Assembly (NCBI GenBank): GCA_023375785.1
Contig: SZWC01000103.1
Location: forward strand, 377,592-441,591
Direction: 5' to 3'
Length of the DNA stretch: 64,000 nucleotides
Source of the DNA: Penium margaritaceum
Lineage: Eukaryota; Streptophyta; Zygnematophyceae; Desmidiales; Peniaceae
A program made the translations under genes and the position numbers. The notes under the pieces are model-generated. The model was given only the letters and a program-made list of their open reading frames with translations. It searched no databases and was not told where the DNA came from. Of this stretch, positions 24,511-36,334 are shown piece by piece; within the stretch, counting starts at the first letter, position 1; every line of letters starts with the position of its first letter.

Positions 24511-27500
24511 GTACATAAAAGTGCGTGTAAGTGTGTATAAGTGTGTGTAAGTATGTGTAAGTGTGTGTAAGTGTGTGTAAGTGCGTGTTAGTGCATGTGA
24601 GTGCATGTAAGGGCGTGTAAGTGCATGTAAGTGCGTGTTAGTGCAGTTTAAGTTCGTGTAAGTGAGTGTAAGTGCGTGTAAGTATGTGTAAGTTTGTGTA
24701 AGTGTGTGTAAGTGTGTGTAAGTGCTAAAAGTGCTTGTAAGTACGTGTAAGTGCGTGTAAGTGTGTGTAAGTGCGTGTACGTGCAGTGTAAGTTCGTGTA
24801 AGTGCGTATAAGTGCGTGTAAGTGCGTGTAAGTATGTGTAGGTATGTGTAACTGCGTGTAAGTGCGTGTAAGTGCGTGTAAGTATGTGTAAGTGCGTGTA
24901 AGTTTGTGTAAGTGTGTGTAAGTGCGTGTAAGTGCGTATATGTATGTGTAAGTACGTGTAAGTATGTGTAAGTGCAAGTAAGTGCGTGTAAGTACGTGTA
25001 AGTACGTATAAGTATGTATACATTTGTGTAAGTGCGTGTAAGTGCGTGTAAGTGCGTGTAAGTGTGTGTAAGTGCATGTAAGTACGGTCTACGTTTGTGT
25101 AAGTGCGTGTAAGTGCATGTAACTGCGTGTAAGTACGTGTAAGTGCGTATAAGTACATGTAAGTACGTGTAAGTATGTGCAAGTGCAGTTTTAGTGGGTT
25201 TTATTTTGTTTAAGTTTGTGTAAGTGCGTGTACGTGCAGGTAAGTGTATGTAAGTACGTATAAGTGCGTATAAGTGCGTGTAAGTGCGTGTAAGTGCGTA
25301 TAAGTACGTGTAAGTACGTATAAGTGCGTATAAGTGTGTGTTAGTGCATGTAAGTACGTGTAAGTACGTGTAACTACCTGTTAGTGTGTGAAAGTGCGTG
25401 TAAGTGTGGTTTAAGTGCGTGTAAGGTTGTATTAGTGTGTGTAAGTGCGTGTAAGTTTGTGTAAGTGTGTGTAAGTGCGTGTAAGTGTGTGTAAGTACGT
25501 GTAAGTGCGTGTAAGTGTGTATTAGTATGTGTAAGTGTGTGTTAGTGCGAGTAAGTGCGTGTAAGTGTGTGTTAGTGTGTGTAAGTGCGTGCAAGCATGT
25601 GTAAGTGCATGTCAGTGCGTGTAAGTACATGTAAGTGCATATAAGTGTGTGTAAGTGCGTGTAAGTACGTGTAAGTACGTGTAAGTGCGTGTAAGTGCAT
25701 GTAAGTGTGTGTAAGTGGGTGTAAGTGCGTGTGAGTGCGTATATGTATGTGTAAGTACGTGTAAGTATGTGTAAGTGCAAGTAAGTGCGTGTAAGTACGT
25801 GTAAGTACGTATAAGTATGTATACATTTGTGTAAGTGCGTGTAAGTGCGTGTAAGTACGTGTAAGTACGTATAAGTATGTATACATTTGTGTAAGTGCGT
25901 GTAAGTGCGTGTAAGTGCGTGTAAGTGTGTGTAAGTGCATGTAAGTACGGTTTACGTTTGTGTAAGTGCGTGTAAGTGCATGTAACTGCGTGTAAGTACG
26001 TGTAAGTGCGTATAAGTACATGTAAGTACGTGTAAGTATGTGCAAGTGCAGTTTTAGTGGGTTTTATTTTGTTTAAGTTTGTGTAAGTGCGTGTACGTGC
26101 AGGTAAGTGTATGTAAGTACGTATAAGTGCGTATAAGTGCGTGTAAGTGCGTGTAAGTGCGTATAAGTGCGTGTAAGTACGTATAAGTGCGTATAAGTGT
26201 GTGTTAGTGCATGTAAGTACGTGTAAGTACGTGTAACTACCTGTTAGTGTGTGAAAGTGCGTGTAAGTGTGTGCAAGTATGTGTAAGTGTGGTTTAAGTG
26301 CGTGTAAGTTTGTATTAGTGTGTGTAAGTGCGTGTAAGTTTGTGTAAGTGCGTGTAAGTGCGTGTAAGTGTGTGTAAGTACGTGTAAGTGCGTGTAAGTG
26401 TGTGTTAGTATGTGTAAGTGTGTGTTAGTGCGTGTAAGTGCGTGTAAGTGTGTGTTAGTGTGTGTAAGTGCGTGCAAGTATGTGTAAGTGCATGTCAGTG
26501 CGTGTAAGTGCATGCAAGTGCATATAAGTGCGTGTAAGTGCGAGTAAGTACGTGTAAGTACGTGTAAGTGCGTGTAAGTGCATGTAAGTGTGTGTAAGTG
26601 GGTGTAAGTGCGTGTAAGTGTGTGTAAGTACGTGTAAGTTTGTGTAAGTGCGTGTTAGTGCATATAAGTGACTGTAAGTGCTTGTAAGTGTGTGTAAGTG
26701 CATATAAATGCGGTTTAAGTTCGTGTAAGTGCGTGTAAGTACGTGTAAGTGCATGTAAGTGTGTTTATGTACGTGTAAGTGCGTGTAAGTGCAGTTTAAG
26801 TGGATGTAACTTTGTATAAGTTCGTGTAAGTACGTGTAAGTACGTGTAAGTGTGTGTATGTGCGTGTAAGTGCGTGTAAGTACGTGTAAGTACGTGTAAG
26901 TGCACGTAAGTGCGTGCCAGTACGTATAAGTGCGTGTTAGTGCATGTCAGTATCTGTAAGTGCGTGTAAGAGCATGTAAGTACGTGTAACTGTGTGTGTA
27001 GGTGCATGTAGGTTCTTGTAAGTGTGTGTAAGTGCATATAAGTGTGTATAAGTGCGTGTAAGTGTGTGTAAGTGCATGTAAGTGCATGCAAGTGTGGTTT
27101 AAGTGCGTGTAAGTTTGTGTACGTGCGTATAAGTGCGTATAAGTGTGTATACGTGTGTATAAGTGTGTGTTAGTGTGTGTAAGTGTGTGTAAGTGTATAT
27201 TAGTGCGTGTAAAAGCGTGTAAGTGTGTGTAAGTACGCATAAGTGCATGTAAGTGCATGTAAGTGCATGTAAGTGTGTGTAAGTGCGTGTAAGTATGTGT
27301 AAGTGTGTGTAAGTACGTGTAAGTGCGTGTTAGTGTATATAAGTATGTATAAGTGTGTGTAAGTACGTGTAAGTGTGTATAAGTGCGTATTAATGCGTGT
27401 AAGTGCGTGTAAGTGTGTGTAAGTACGTGTAAGTGCGTGTTAGTGTATATAAGTATGTATAAGTGTGTGTAAGTACGTGTAAGTGTGTATAAGTGCGTAT

Positions 27501-29570
27501 TAATGCGTGTAAGTGCGTGTAAGTGCATGTGAGTGCATGTGAGTGCGTGCAAGTATGTGTAAGTATGTGTAAGTGCGTGTAAGTGTATGTAAGTACGTGT
27601 CAGTGTGTGTAAGTATGTGTATGTGCGTGAAAGTGTGTTTAAATGCACGTACGTTTGTGTAAGTGCATGTAAGTGCGTTTAAGTACGTGTAAGTGCAAGA
27701 ACGTGCGTGTAAGTGCGTGTAAGTACGTGTAAGTGTGTATAAGTACGTGTAAGTTCGTGTAAGTGCATGTAAGTTCCTGTGAGTGTGTGTAAGTGTGTGT
27801 AAATGCGTGTAAGTGCGTATAAGTGCGTGTAAGTGTGTGTAAGTGCATGTAAGTACGTGTAAGTGCATGTAAGTATGTGTAAGTACATGTAAGTACAAGT
27901 AAGTACGTGTAAGTGCGTGTAAGTGTGTGTAAGTGCGTGTAAGTGTGTGTAAGTGCATGTAAGTACGTGTAAGTGCATGTAAGTATGTGTAAGTACATGT
28001 AAGTACAAGTAAGTACGTGTAAGTGCGTGTAAGTGTGTGTAAGTACGTGTAAATGCGTTAAAGTGTGTGTAAGTGTGTGAAAGTGCGTGTAAGTACGTGT
28101 AAGTGCGTGTAAGTATGTGTAAGTACGTGTAAGTGTGTGTAAGTGTGTTTAAGTACGTGTATGTGCGTGTAAGTGCGTGTAAGTACGTGTAAGTACGTGT
28201 AAGTACGTGTGAGTACGTGTAAGTTTGTGTAAGTGACTGTCAGTTCGAGTAAGTGCGTGTAAGTACATGTGAGTGCGTGTAAGTACGTGTAAGTGCGTAT
28301 AAGTGTGTGTAAATGCGTGTAAGTGCATGAAAGTGCGTGTAAGTGCATGTAAGTATGTGTAAGTTTATGTGAGTGAATGTAAGTTCGTGTAAGTGTGTGA
28401 AAGTGCATGTAAGTGCGTGTGAGTGCCTATAAGTGCGTGTGTGTGTGTGTAAGTGCGTGTAAGTGTGTATAAGTGTGTGTAAGTGCATGAAAGTGCGTGT
28501 ACGTGTGTGTAAGTGCGTGTTAGTACGTGTGAGTGCATGTAACAGCGTGTAAGGGCATAAAAGTGCGTGTAAGTGCGGTTTAAGTTCGTGTAAGTTCGTG
28601 TATGTGTGTGTAAGTACGTGTACGTTTGTGTAAGTGCGTGTAAGTGTGTGTAAGTGCTAAAAGTGAATGTCAGTACGTTTAAGTGCGTGTAAGTACGTGT
28701 AAGTGTATGTAAGAACATGTAAGTGTGTGTAAGTACGTGTAAGTACGTGTAAGTACGTATAAGTGTGTATAACTGTGTGTAAGTATGTATAAATGCGAGT
28801 AAGTGTGTGTAAGTGCGTATGAGTGTGTGTAAGTATGTATAAGTGCGTGTAAGTGCATGTAAGTTTGTGTACGTGCGTGTAAGTGTGTGTAAGTGTGTGT
28901 AAGTTTGTGTAAGTGTGTGTTAATGCGTGTAAGTGTGTTTCAGTGCGTGTAAGTATGTGTTAGTGCATGTAAGTGCGTGTAAGTGTGTATAAGTGCATGT
29001 AAGTTCGTATAAGTGTGTATAAGTGCGTGTAAGTACTTATAAGTGCGTGAAAGTGCGTGTAAATGCGTGTAAGTGCAAGAAAGTACGTGTAAGTGCGTGT
29101 AAGTGCGTGCAAGTGCGTATAAGTACGTGTAAGTTTGTGTAAGTGCATGTAAGTTCCAGTGAGTGTGTGTAAGTGCGTGTACTTGCGTGTAAGTGTGTGT
29201 AAGTGTGTATAAGTACGTGTAAGTGCCTGTAAGTACGTGTAAGTATGTGTAAGTGCAAGTAAGTGCATGTAAGTGCATATAAGTGCGTGTATGTGCGTGT
29301 AAGCACGTGTAAGTGCGTGTAAGTATGTGTAAGTGCAAGTAAGTGCATGTAAGTGCATATAAGTGCGTGTATGTGCGTGTAAGCACGTGTAAGTGCGTGT
29401 AAGTGCATGTAAGTACATGTAAGTACGTGTACATACGTGTAAGTGCGTGTAAGTGCGTGTAAGCTCGTGTAAGTGCGTGTAAGTGCGTGTAAGTGCGTGT
29501 AAGTCCGTGTAAGTGCGTGTAAGTACGTGTAAGTACGTGTATGTACGTGTAAGTACATGTAAGTGCATGT
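24511..29570. repeat. 5.06-kb segmental unit, copy 1
   Basis: The string gtacataaaagtgcgtgtaa at 24511 recurs at 29573, and landmarks between follow at a constant offset of 5062 bp until about 25.2 kb. Within this copy a further tandem duplication of about 863 bp (24938-25740 and 25741-26600) is visible from gtgcagttttagtggg at 25183 and 26046 and from tatgtatacatttgtg at 25011 and 25871. After that inner duplication the offset to copy 2 becomes about 4199 bp. Confidence 0.75.
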
Positions 29571-32500
29571 AAGTACATAAAAGTGCGTGTAAGTGTGTAT
29601 AAGTGTGTGTAAGTGTGTGTAAGTGTGTGTAAGTGTGTGTAAGTGCGTGTTAGTGCATGTGAGTGCATGTAAGAGCGTGTAAGTGCATGTAAGTGCGTGT
29701 TAGTGCGGTTTAAGTTCGTGTAAGTGAGTGTAAGTGCGTGTAAGTATGTGTAAGTTTGTGTAAGTGTGTGTAAGTGTGTGTAAGTGCTAAAAGTGCGTGT
29801 AAGTACGTGTAAGTGCGTGTAAGTGTGTGTAAGTGCATGTAGGTGCAATGTAAGTTCGTGTAAGTGCGTACAAGTGCGTGTAAGTGCGTGTAAGTATGTG
29901 TAGGTATGTGTAAGTGCGAGTAAGTGCGTGTAAGTGCGTGTAAGTATGTGTAAGTGCGTGTATGTTTGTGTAAGTGTGTGTAAGTGCGTGTAAGTGCGTG
30001 TATGTATGTGTAAGTACGTGTAAGTACGTGTAAGTGCAAGTAAGTGCGTGTAAGTACGTGTAAGTATGTATAAGTATGTATACATTTGTGTAAGTGCGTG
30101 TAAGTGCGTGTAAGTGCGTGTAAGTGTGTGTAATTGCATGTAAGTACGGTTTACGTTTGTGTAAGTGCGTGTAAGTGCATGTAATTACGTGTAAGTACGT
30201 GTAAGTGCGTATAAGTACATGTAAGTTCGTGTAAGTGCGTGCAAGTGCAGTTTTAGTGGGTGTTATTTTGTTTAAGTTTGTGTAAGTGCGTGTACGTGCA
30301 GGTAAGTGTATGTAAGTACGTATAAGTGCGTTTAAGTGCGTGTAAGTGCGTGTAAGTGCGTATAAGTGCGTGTAAGTATGTATAAGTGCGTATAAGTGTG
30401 TGTTAGTGCATGTAAGTACGTGTAAGTACGTGTAACTACCTGGTAGTGTGTGAAAGTGCGTGTAAGTGTGTGCAAGTACGTGTAAGTGTGGTTTAAGTGC
30501 GTGTAAGGTTGTATTAGTGTGTGTAAGTGCGTGTAAGTTTGTGTAAGTGTGTGTAAGTGCGTGTAAGTGTGTGTAAGTACGTGTAAGTGCGTGTAAGTGT
30601 GTATTAGTATGTGTAAGTGTGTGTTAGTGCGTGTAAGTGCGTGTAAGTGTGTGTTAGTGTGTGTAAGTGCGTGCAAGTATGTGTAAGTGCATGTCAGTGC
30701 GTGTAAGTACATGTAAGTGCATATAAGTGTGTGTAAGTGCGTGTAAGTACGTGTAAGTACGTGTAAGTGCGTGTAAGTGCATGTAAGTGTGTGTAAGTGG
30801 GTGTAAGTGCGTGTAAGTGTGTGTAAGTACGTGTAAGTTCGTGTAAGTGCGTGTAAGTGCATATAAGTGACTGTAAGTGCGTGTAAGTGTGTGTAAGTGG
30901 GTGTAAGTGCGTGTAAGTGTGTGTAAGTACGTGTAAGTTCGTGTAAGTGCGTGTAAGTGCATATAAGTGACTGTAAGTGCTTGTAAGTGTGTGTAAGTGC
31001 ATATAAATGCGGTTTACGTTCGTGTAAGTGCGTGTAAGTGCGTGTAAGTGCATGTAAGTGTGTTTATGTACGTGTAAGTGCGTGTAAGTGCAGTTTAAGT
31101 GGATGATACTTTGTGTAAGTTCGTGTAAGTTCGTGTAAGTACGTGTAAGTGTGTGTATGTGCGTGTAAGTGCGTGTAAGTATGTGTAAGTACGTGTAAGT
31201 GCATGTAAGTGCGTGCCAATACGTATAAGTGCGTGTTAGTGCATGTAAGTATCTGTAAGTGCGTGTAAGAGCATGTAAGTACGTGAAACTGTGTGTGTAG
31301 GTGCATGTAGGTGCCTGTAAGTGTGTGTAAGTGCATATAAGTGTGTATAAGTGCGTGTAAGTGTGTGTAAGTGCATGTAAGTGCATGTAAGTGTGGTTTA
31401 AGTACGTGTAAGTTTGTGTAAGTGCGTATAAGTGCGTATAAGTGTGTATACGTGTGTGTAAGTGCATGTAAGTGCGTGTAAGTGTAAGTGTGTATAAGTG
31501 TGTGTAAGTGTGTGTAAGTGTGTGTAAGTGTATATTAGTGCGTGTAAAAGCGTGTAAGTGTGTGTAAGTACGTATAAGTGCATGTAAGTGCGTGTAAGTG
31601 CATGTAAGTGTGTGTAAGTGCATGTAAGTATGTGTAAGTGTGTGTAAGTACGTGTAAGTGCGTGTTAGTGTATATAAGTATGTATAAGTGTGTGTAAGTA
31701 TGTGTAAGTGTGTATAAGTGCGTATTAATGCGTGTAAGTGCCTGTAAGTGCATGTGAGTGCATGTGAGTGCGTGTAAGTATCTATAAGTATGTGTAAGTG
31801 CGTGTAATTGTATGTAAGTACGTGTCAGTGTGTGTAAGTACGTGTATGTGCGTGAAAGTGTGTTTAAATGCGTGTAAGTTTGTGTAAGTGCGTGTAAGTG
31901 CGTTTAAGTACGTGTAAGTGCAAGAATGTGCGTGTAAGTGCGTGTAAGTACGTGTAAGTGTGTACAAGTACGTGTAAGTTTGTGTAAGTGCATGTAAGTT
32001 CCTGTGAGTGTGTGTAAGTGCGTGTAAATGCGTGTAAGTGCGTATAAGTGCATGTAAGTGTGTGTAAGTGCGTGTAAGTGCGTGTAAGTGCATGTAAGTA
32101 TGTGTAAGTACGTGTAAGTACAAGTAAGTACGTGTAAGTGTGTGTAAGTGTGTGTAAGTACTTGTAAATGCGTGAAAGTGTGTGTAAGTGTGTGAAAGTG
32201 CGTGTAAGTACGTGTAAGTGCGTGTAAGTATGTGTAAGTACGTGTAAGTGTGTGTAAGTGTGTTTAAGTGCGTGTATGTGCGTGTAAGTGCGTGTAAGTA
32301 CGTGTAAGTGCGTGTAAGTATGTGTAAGTACGTGTAAGTGTGTGTAAGTGTGTTTAAGTGCGTGTATGTGCGTGTAAGTGCGTGTAAGTACGTGTAAGTA
32401 CGTGTAAGTACGTGTGAGTACGTGTAAGTTTGTGTAAGTGACTCTCAGTTTGAGTAAGTGCGTGTAAGTACATGTGAGTGCGTGTAAGTACGTGTAAGTG

Positions 32501-33640
32501 CGTATACGTGTGTGTAAATGCGTGTAAGTGCATGTAAGTGCATGTAAGTATGTGTAAGTTTATGTAAGTGAATGTAAGTTCGTGTAAGTGTGTGAGAGTG
32601 CATGTTAGTGCGTGTGAGTGAGTATAAGTGCGTGTGTGTGTGTAAGTGCGTGTAAGTATGTATAAGTGTGTGTAAGTGCATGAAAGTACGTGTACGTGTG
32701 TGTAAGTGCGTGTTAGTGCCTGTGAGTGCATGTAACAGCGTGTAAGGGCATACAAGTGCGTGTAAGTGCGGTTTAAGTTCGTGTAAGTTCGTATAAGTGT
32801 GTGTAAGTGCGTGTACGTTTGTGTAAGTGCGTGTAAGTGTGTGTAAGTGCTAAAAGTGAATGTCAGTACGTTTAAGTGCGTGTAAGTACGTGTAAGTGCA
32901 TGTAAGTGCATGTAAGTGTGTGTAAGTGCGTGTAAGTACGTGTAAGTACGTATAAGTGTGTATAAGTGTGTGTAAGTATGTATAAATGCGTGTAAGTGTG
33001 TGTAAGTGCGTATGAGTGTGTGTAAGTATGTATAAGTGCGTGTAAGTGCATGTAAGTGTGTGTACGTGCGTATAAGTGTGTATAAGTGTGTGTAAGTTTG
33101 TGTAAGTGTGTGTTAATGCGTGTAAGTGTGTTTAAGTGCGTGTAAGTATGTGTTAGTGCATGTAAGTGCGTGTAAGTGTATATAAGTGCGTGTAAGTCCG
33201 TATAAGTGTGTGTAAGTACGTGTAAGTGATTATAAGTACGTGAAAGTGTGTGTAAATGCGTGTAAGTGCAAGAAAGTACGTGTAAGTGCGTGTAAGTGCG
33301 TGTAAGTGCGTATAAGTACGTGTAAGTTTGTGTAAGTGCATGTATGTTCCTGTGAGTGTGTGTAAGTACGTGTACTTGCGTGTAAGTGCGTGTAAGTGTG
33401 TATAAGTACGTGTAAGTGCCTGTAAGTACGTGTAAGTATGTGTAAGTGCAAGTAAGTGCATGTAAGTGCATATAAGTGCGTGTATGTGCGTGTAAGCACG
33501 TGTAAGTGCGTGTAAGTCCATGTAAGTACATGTAAGTACGTATACATACGTGTAAGTGCGTGTAAGTGCGTGTAAGTTTGTGTAAGTGCGTGTAAGTACG
33601 TGTAAGTACGTGTAAGTACGTGTAAGTTCGTGTAAGTGAC
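29571..33640. repeat. Segmental unit, copy 2 (tandem to 24511-29570)
   Basis: It follows copy 1 directly and repeats its landmarks: gtgcagttttagtgggtg at 30245, gcgtgccaatacg at 31211 (26912 in copy 1), and ggtttaagttcg followed by gctaaaagtgaatgtcag at 32771-32860 (28579-28670 in copy 1). It lacks the inner 863-bp duplication. It carries its own 100-bp tandem duplication at about 30788-30987, which shifts the offset from 4199 to 4299 bp in that part. The right edge is approximate. Confidence 0.72.
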
Positions 33641-35590
33641 TGTCAGTTTGTGTAAGTGCGTGTAAGTGGATGTAAGTGCGTGTAAGTGCGTGTAAGTGTG
33701 TGTAAGTACGTGTAAGTGCATATAAGTGTGTGTAAATGCGTGTAAGTACGTGTAAGTGCGTGTAAGTGCGTGTAATTACGTGTACGTATGTGTAAGTGAA
33801 TGTACGTTCGTGTAAGTGTGTGTAAGTACGTGTAAGTACATGTAAGTGTATGTAAGTGCGTGTAGGTGCGTATAAGTGGGTGTAAGTGCGTGTAAGTGCG
33901 TGTAAGTGCGTGTAAGTGCCTGTAAGTGCGTATAAGTATGTGTAAGTACGTCTAAGTGCATGTAAGTGCATGTAAGTGCGTGTAAGTGTGTATAAGTGCG
34001 TATAAGTGCGTATAAGTAAGTGTAAGTGCGTATAAGTGCGTGCAAGTTCGTGTAAGTGCGTATAAGTGTGGTGTAAATACGTGTAAGTGGGTGTTAGTGC
34101 ATGTAAGTGCATATAATTGCATATAAGTACGTATACGTGCGTGTAAGTGTATGTAAGTGCGTGTTAGTACGTGTAAGTGTATGTAAAAGCGTGTAAGTAT
34201 GTATACGTGCGTGTAAGTGCTTATAAGTACTTGTAAGTGCGTGTAAGTGCATGTAAGTGCGTGTAGGTACGTGTAAGTACGTGTAAGTACGTGTAAGTGT
34301 GTATAAGTGTGTGTAAGTGTGTGTAAGTACGTGTAAGTACGTGTAAGTGTGTATAAGTGTGTGTAAGTGTGTGTAAGTGCGTGTAAGTACGTGTAAGTAC
34401 GTGTAAGTACGTCTAAGTTTGTGTAAGTGTGTGTAAATTCTTGTAAGTACATGTAAGTGCGTGTAAGTGTGTGTAATGGCGTGTAAGTACGGTTAAAGTT
34501 TGTGTGAGTACGTGTGAGTGCGTGTAAGTGCGTATAAGTGTGTATAAGTGTGTATAAGTGCGTGTAAGTGCAGTTTAAGTCCGTGTAAGTTCGTATACGT
34601 GCGTGTAAGTACGTGTATGTACGTGTAAGTGTATGTAAGTGTATGTAAGTGCGTGTAAGTGTGTGGAAGTATGTGTAAGTGCGTGTAAGTGCGTATAAGT
34701 ATGTGTAAGTGCGTGCAGGTGCTTATAAGTGCATGTTAGTGCATGTAAGTGTGTGTAAATGCGTGTAAGTGCGTATAAGTGCGTGTAAGTGTGTGTAAGT
34801 GTTTGTAGGTGCGTGTACGTACGTATAAGTGTGTGTGAGTGTGTGTAAGTGCATGTAAGTGCGTGTAAGTATGTATAAGTTCGTGTAAGTGCGTGTAAGT
34901 ACATGTACATACGTGTAAGTGTGTGTAAGTGCTTCTAAGTGCGTGTAAGTGCGTGTAAGTACATGTACGTACGTGTAAGTATGTGTAAGTGCATGTAAGT
35001 GTGGTGTAAGTATGAATAAGTTGGTGTAAGTGCATGTTAGTATGTAGAAGTGTGTGTAAGTGTGTGTAAGTGTTTGTAAGTGCGTGTAAGTGCGTGTAAG
35101 TACGTATAAGTGCGTGTAAGTGTCTCTCAGTGCATATAAGTGTGTGTAAAAGCGTATAAGTGTGTGTAAGTGCATGTAAGTGCGTGTAAGTGAATGTAAG
35201 TACATGTAAGTGCATGTAAGTGCGTGTAAGTACGTGTAACTGCGTGTAAGTCCGTGTAAGTGTGTGTAAGTGCACGTACATGCGAGTAAGTACGTGTAAG
35301 TATGTGTAAGTGCGTGTAAGTACGTGGAAGTTTATGTAAGTGTGTGTAACTGCGTATAAGTGCGTGTAAGTGTGTGTAAGTGCGTGTAAGTACGGGTTAG
35401 GTTCGTGTAAGTACGTGTAAGTGCGTGTAAGTACGTGTAAGTGTGTATAAGTGTGTCTAAGTGCGTGTAAGTGCGTATAAGTGCAGTTTAAGTGGGTGTA
35501 ATTTTGTGTAAGTTCGTATAAAAGCGTGTAAGTGTGTCTAAGCGCGTGTAAGTGAGTGTAAGTACAACTAAGTCTGCATAAGTATGCGTA
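32900..35590. repeat. Segmental duplication, copy B (paralogue of 1680-4400)
   Basis: Rare decamer variants occur in the same order as at 1680-4400. Its right part leads to the hAT insertion point at 35832. The first 560 bp of the window similarly match 26450-27000 and 30850-31300 (gtgtttatgt, gtttaagtggatg, gccag and gtatctg units). The same ancestral block has therefore been copied at least three times. Confidence 0.72.
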
Positions 35591-35831
35591 AGTATGTGTA
35601 AGTGCGTGTAAGTGTGTGTAAGTGCGTGCAAGTATGTGTTAGTGTGTGTATGTGCGTGTAAGTGTGTGTAAGTACGTGTAAGTGCATGTAAGTGCGTGTA
35701 AGTGCGTGTAGGTGCGTGTAGGTACGTGTAAGTGTGTGTAAGTGCATGTAAGTGCGTAAAAGTGCGTGTAAGTGCATGTAAATGTGAGTAAGTGCGTGTA
35801 AGTACATGTAAGTACCTGTAAGTGTGTGTAA

Positions 35832-35925
35832 CAATGTTGACCTACGTACCACGTACAACGCCACAACGTTGTGGACAACGAACAACGTTGTAGTCCATTC
35901 TGGGGACAACGTTGTGGCCCCTTCA
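35832..35925. repeat. hAT terminal and subterminal palindromic repeats
   Basis: The terminus begins CAATGTTG, a plausible hAT-type end. The palindrome ACAACGTTGT occurs at 35863, 35882 and 35906, and the first is extended to CCACAACGTTGTGG at 35861-35874. Repeated subterminal motifs are known transposase-binding sites in hAT elements; that role here is inferred. No matching terminus exists at 38880. Confidence 0.65.
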
Positions 35926-36334
35926 CAATGCTGGTTTTAGCGGCACCCACTATGCCAGAAAGCTGAACTTGACCATTTTCATCAGGTGTTATCTTCACGA
36001 GTACACTACACATTGAAATTCTAACTTCAATTCTTACCACTTAAACTGTACCTCCACTCATTTTTAGGCCCCATTCACATACATGTGAACAGAGGCACGT
36101 GCATGGCACATTGCCATACATTCTGGCTATCATCTGCATGTTACACACTACATTCTATGATCATTAGCAAGGTTTTGTGAGCAGGACAGACAGAACATTG
36201 TAAGCAATGTAAGCACAGTGTCAATGCAACTATCAGCTACATGTTGCACATTACATTCAGCAAGGAATAGCTAGGCATTGGAAGCAAGTCAAACAGGTGC
36301 AGCTAGTCAAACAGGAATAGAATGTCAATGAAAT
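35926..36334. other. hAT 3' non-coding region
   Basis: About 400 bp lie between the subterminal repeats and the end of the transposase reading frame. I see no gene or RNA signal here. The stretch is AT-richer than the array and is most simply the 3' untranslated part of the transposon. Confidence 0.6.

Larger units (their letters stand above)
1..35831. repeat. Decamer satellite array, block 1 (unit TGTAAGTGCG)
   Basis: A degenerate tandem array of a 10-bp unit, TGTAAGTGCG on the + strand, fills this stretch apart from the 385-bp inserts near 7.2 and 9.5 kb, the partial insert at 7687 and the N gap at 23582. The common variants replace the CpG by TG or CA, or change TG to TA (tacg, cgta). Less common are gttag and gtctaag. 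Occasional 11-mers (cggtttaag, cagtttaag) and 9-mers (gctaaaag) shift the register by one base. Each unit carries a GTAAGT hexamer and one CpG. The + strand has TAA in every frame. The minus strand is almost stop-free and reads as a monotonous Thr/His/Leu/Tyr decapeptide, so I annotate no genes here. The function is unknown; a heterochromatic satellite is the simplest reading. Confidence 0.97.
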
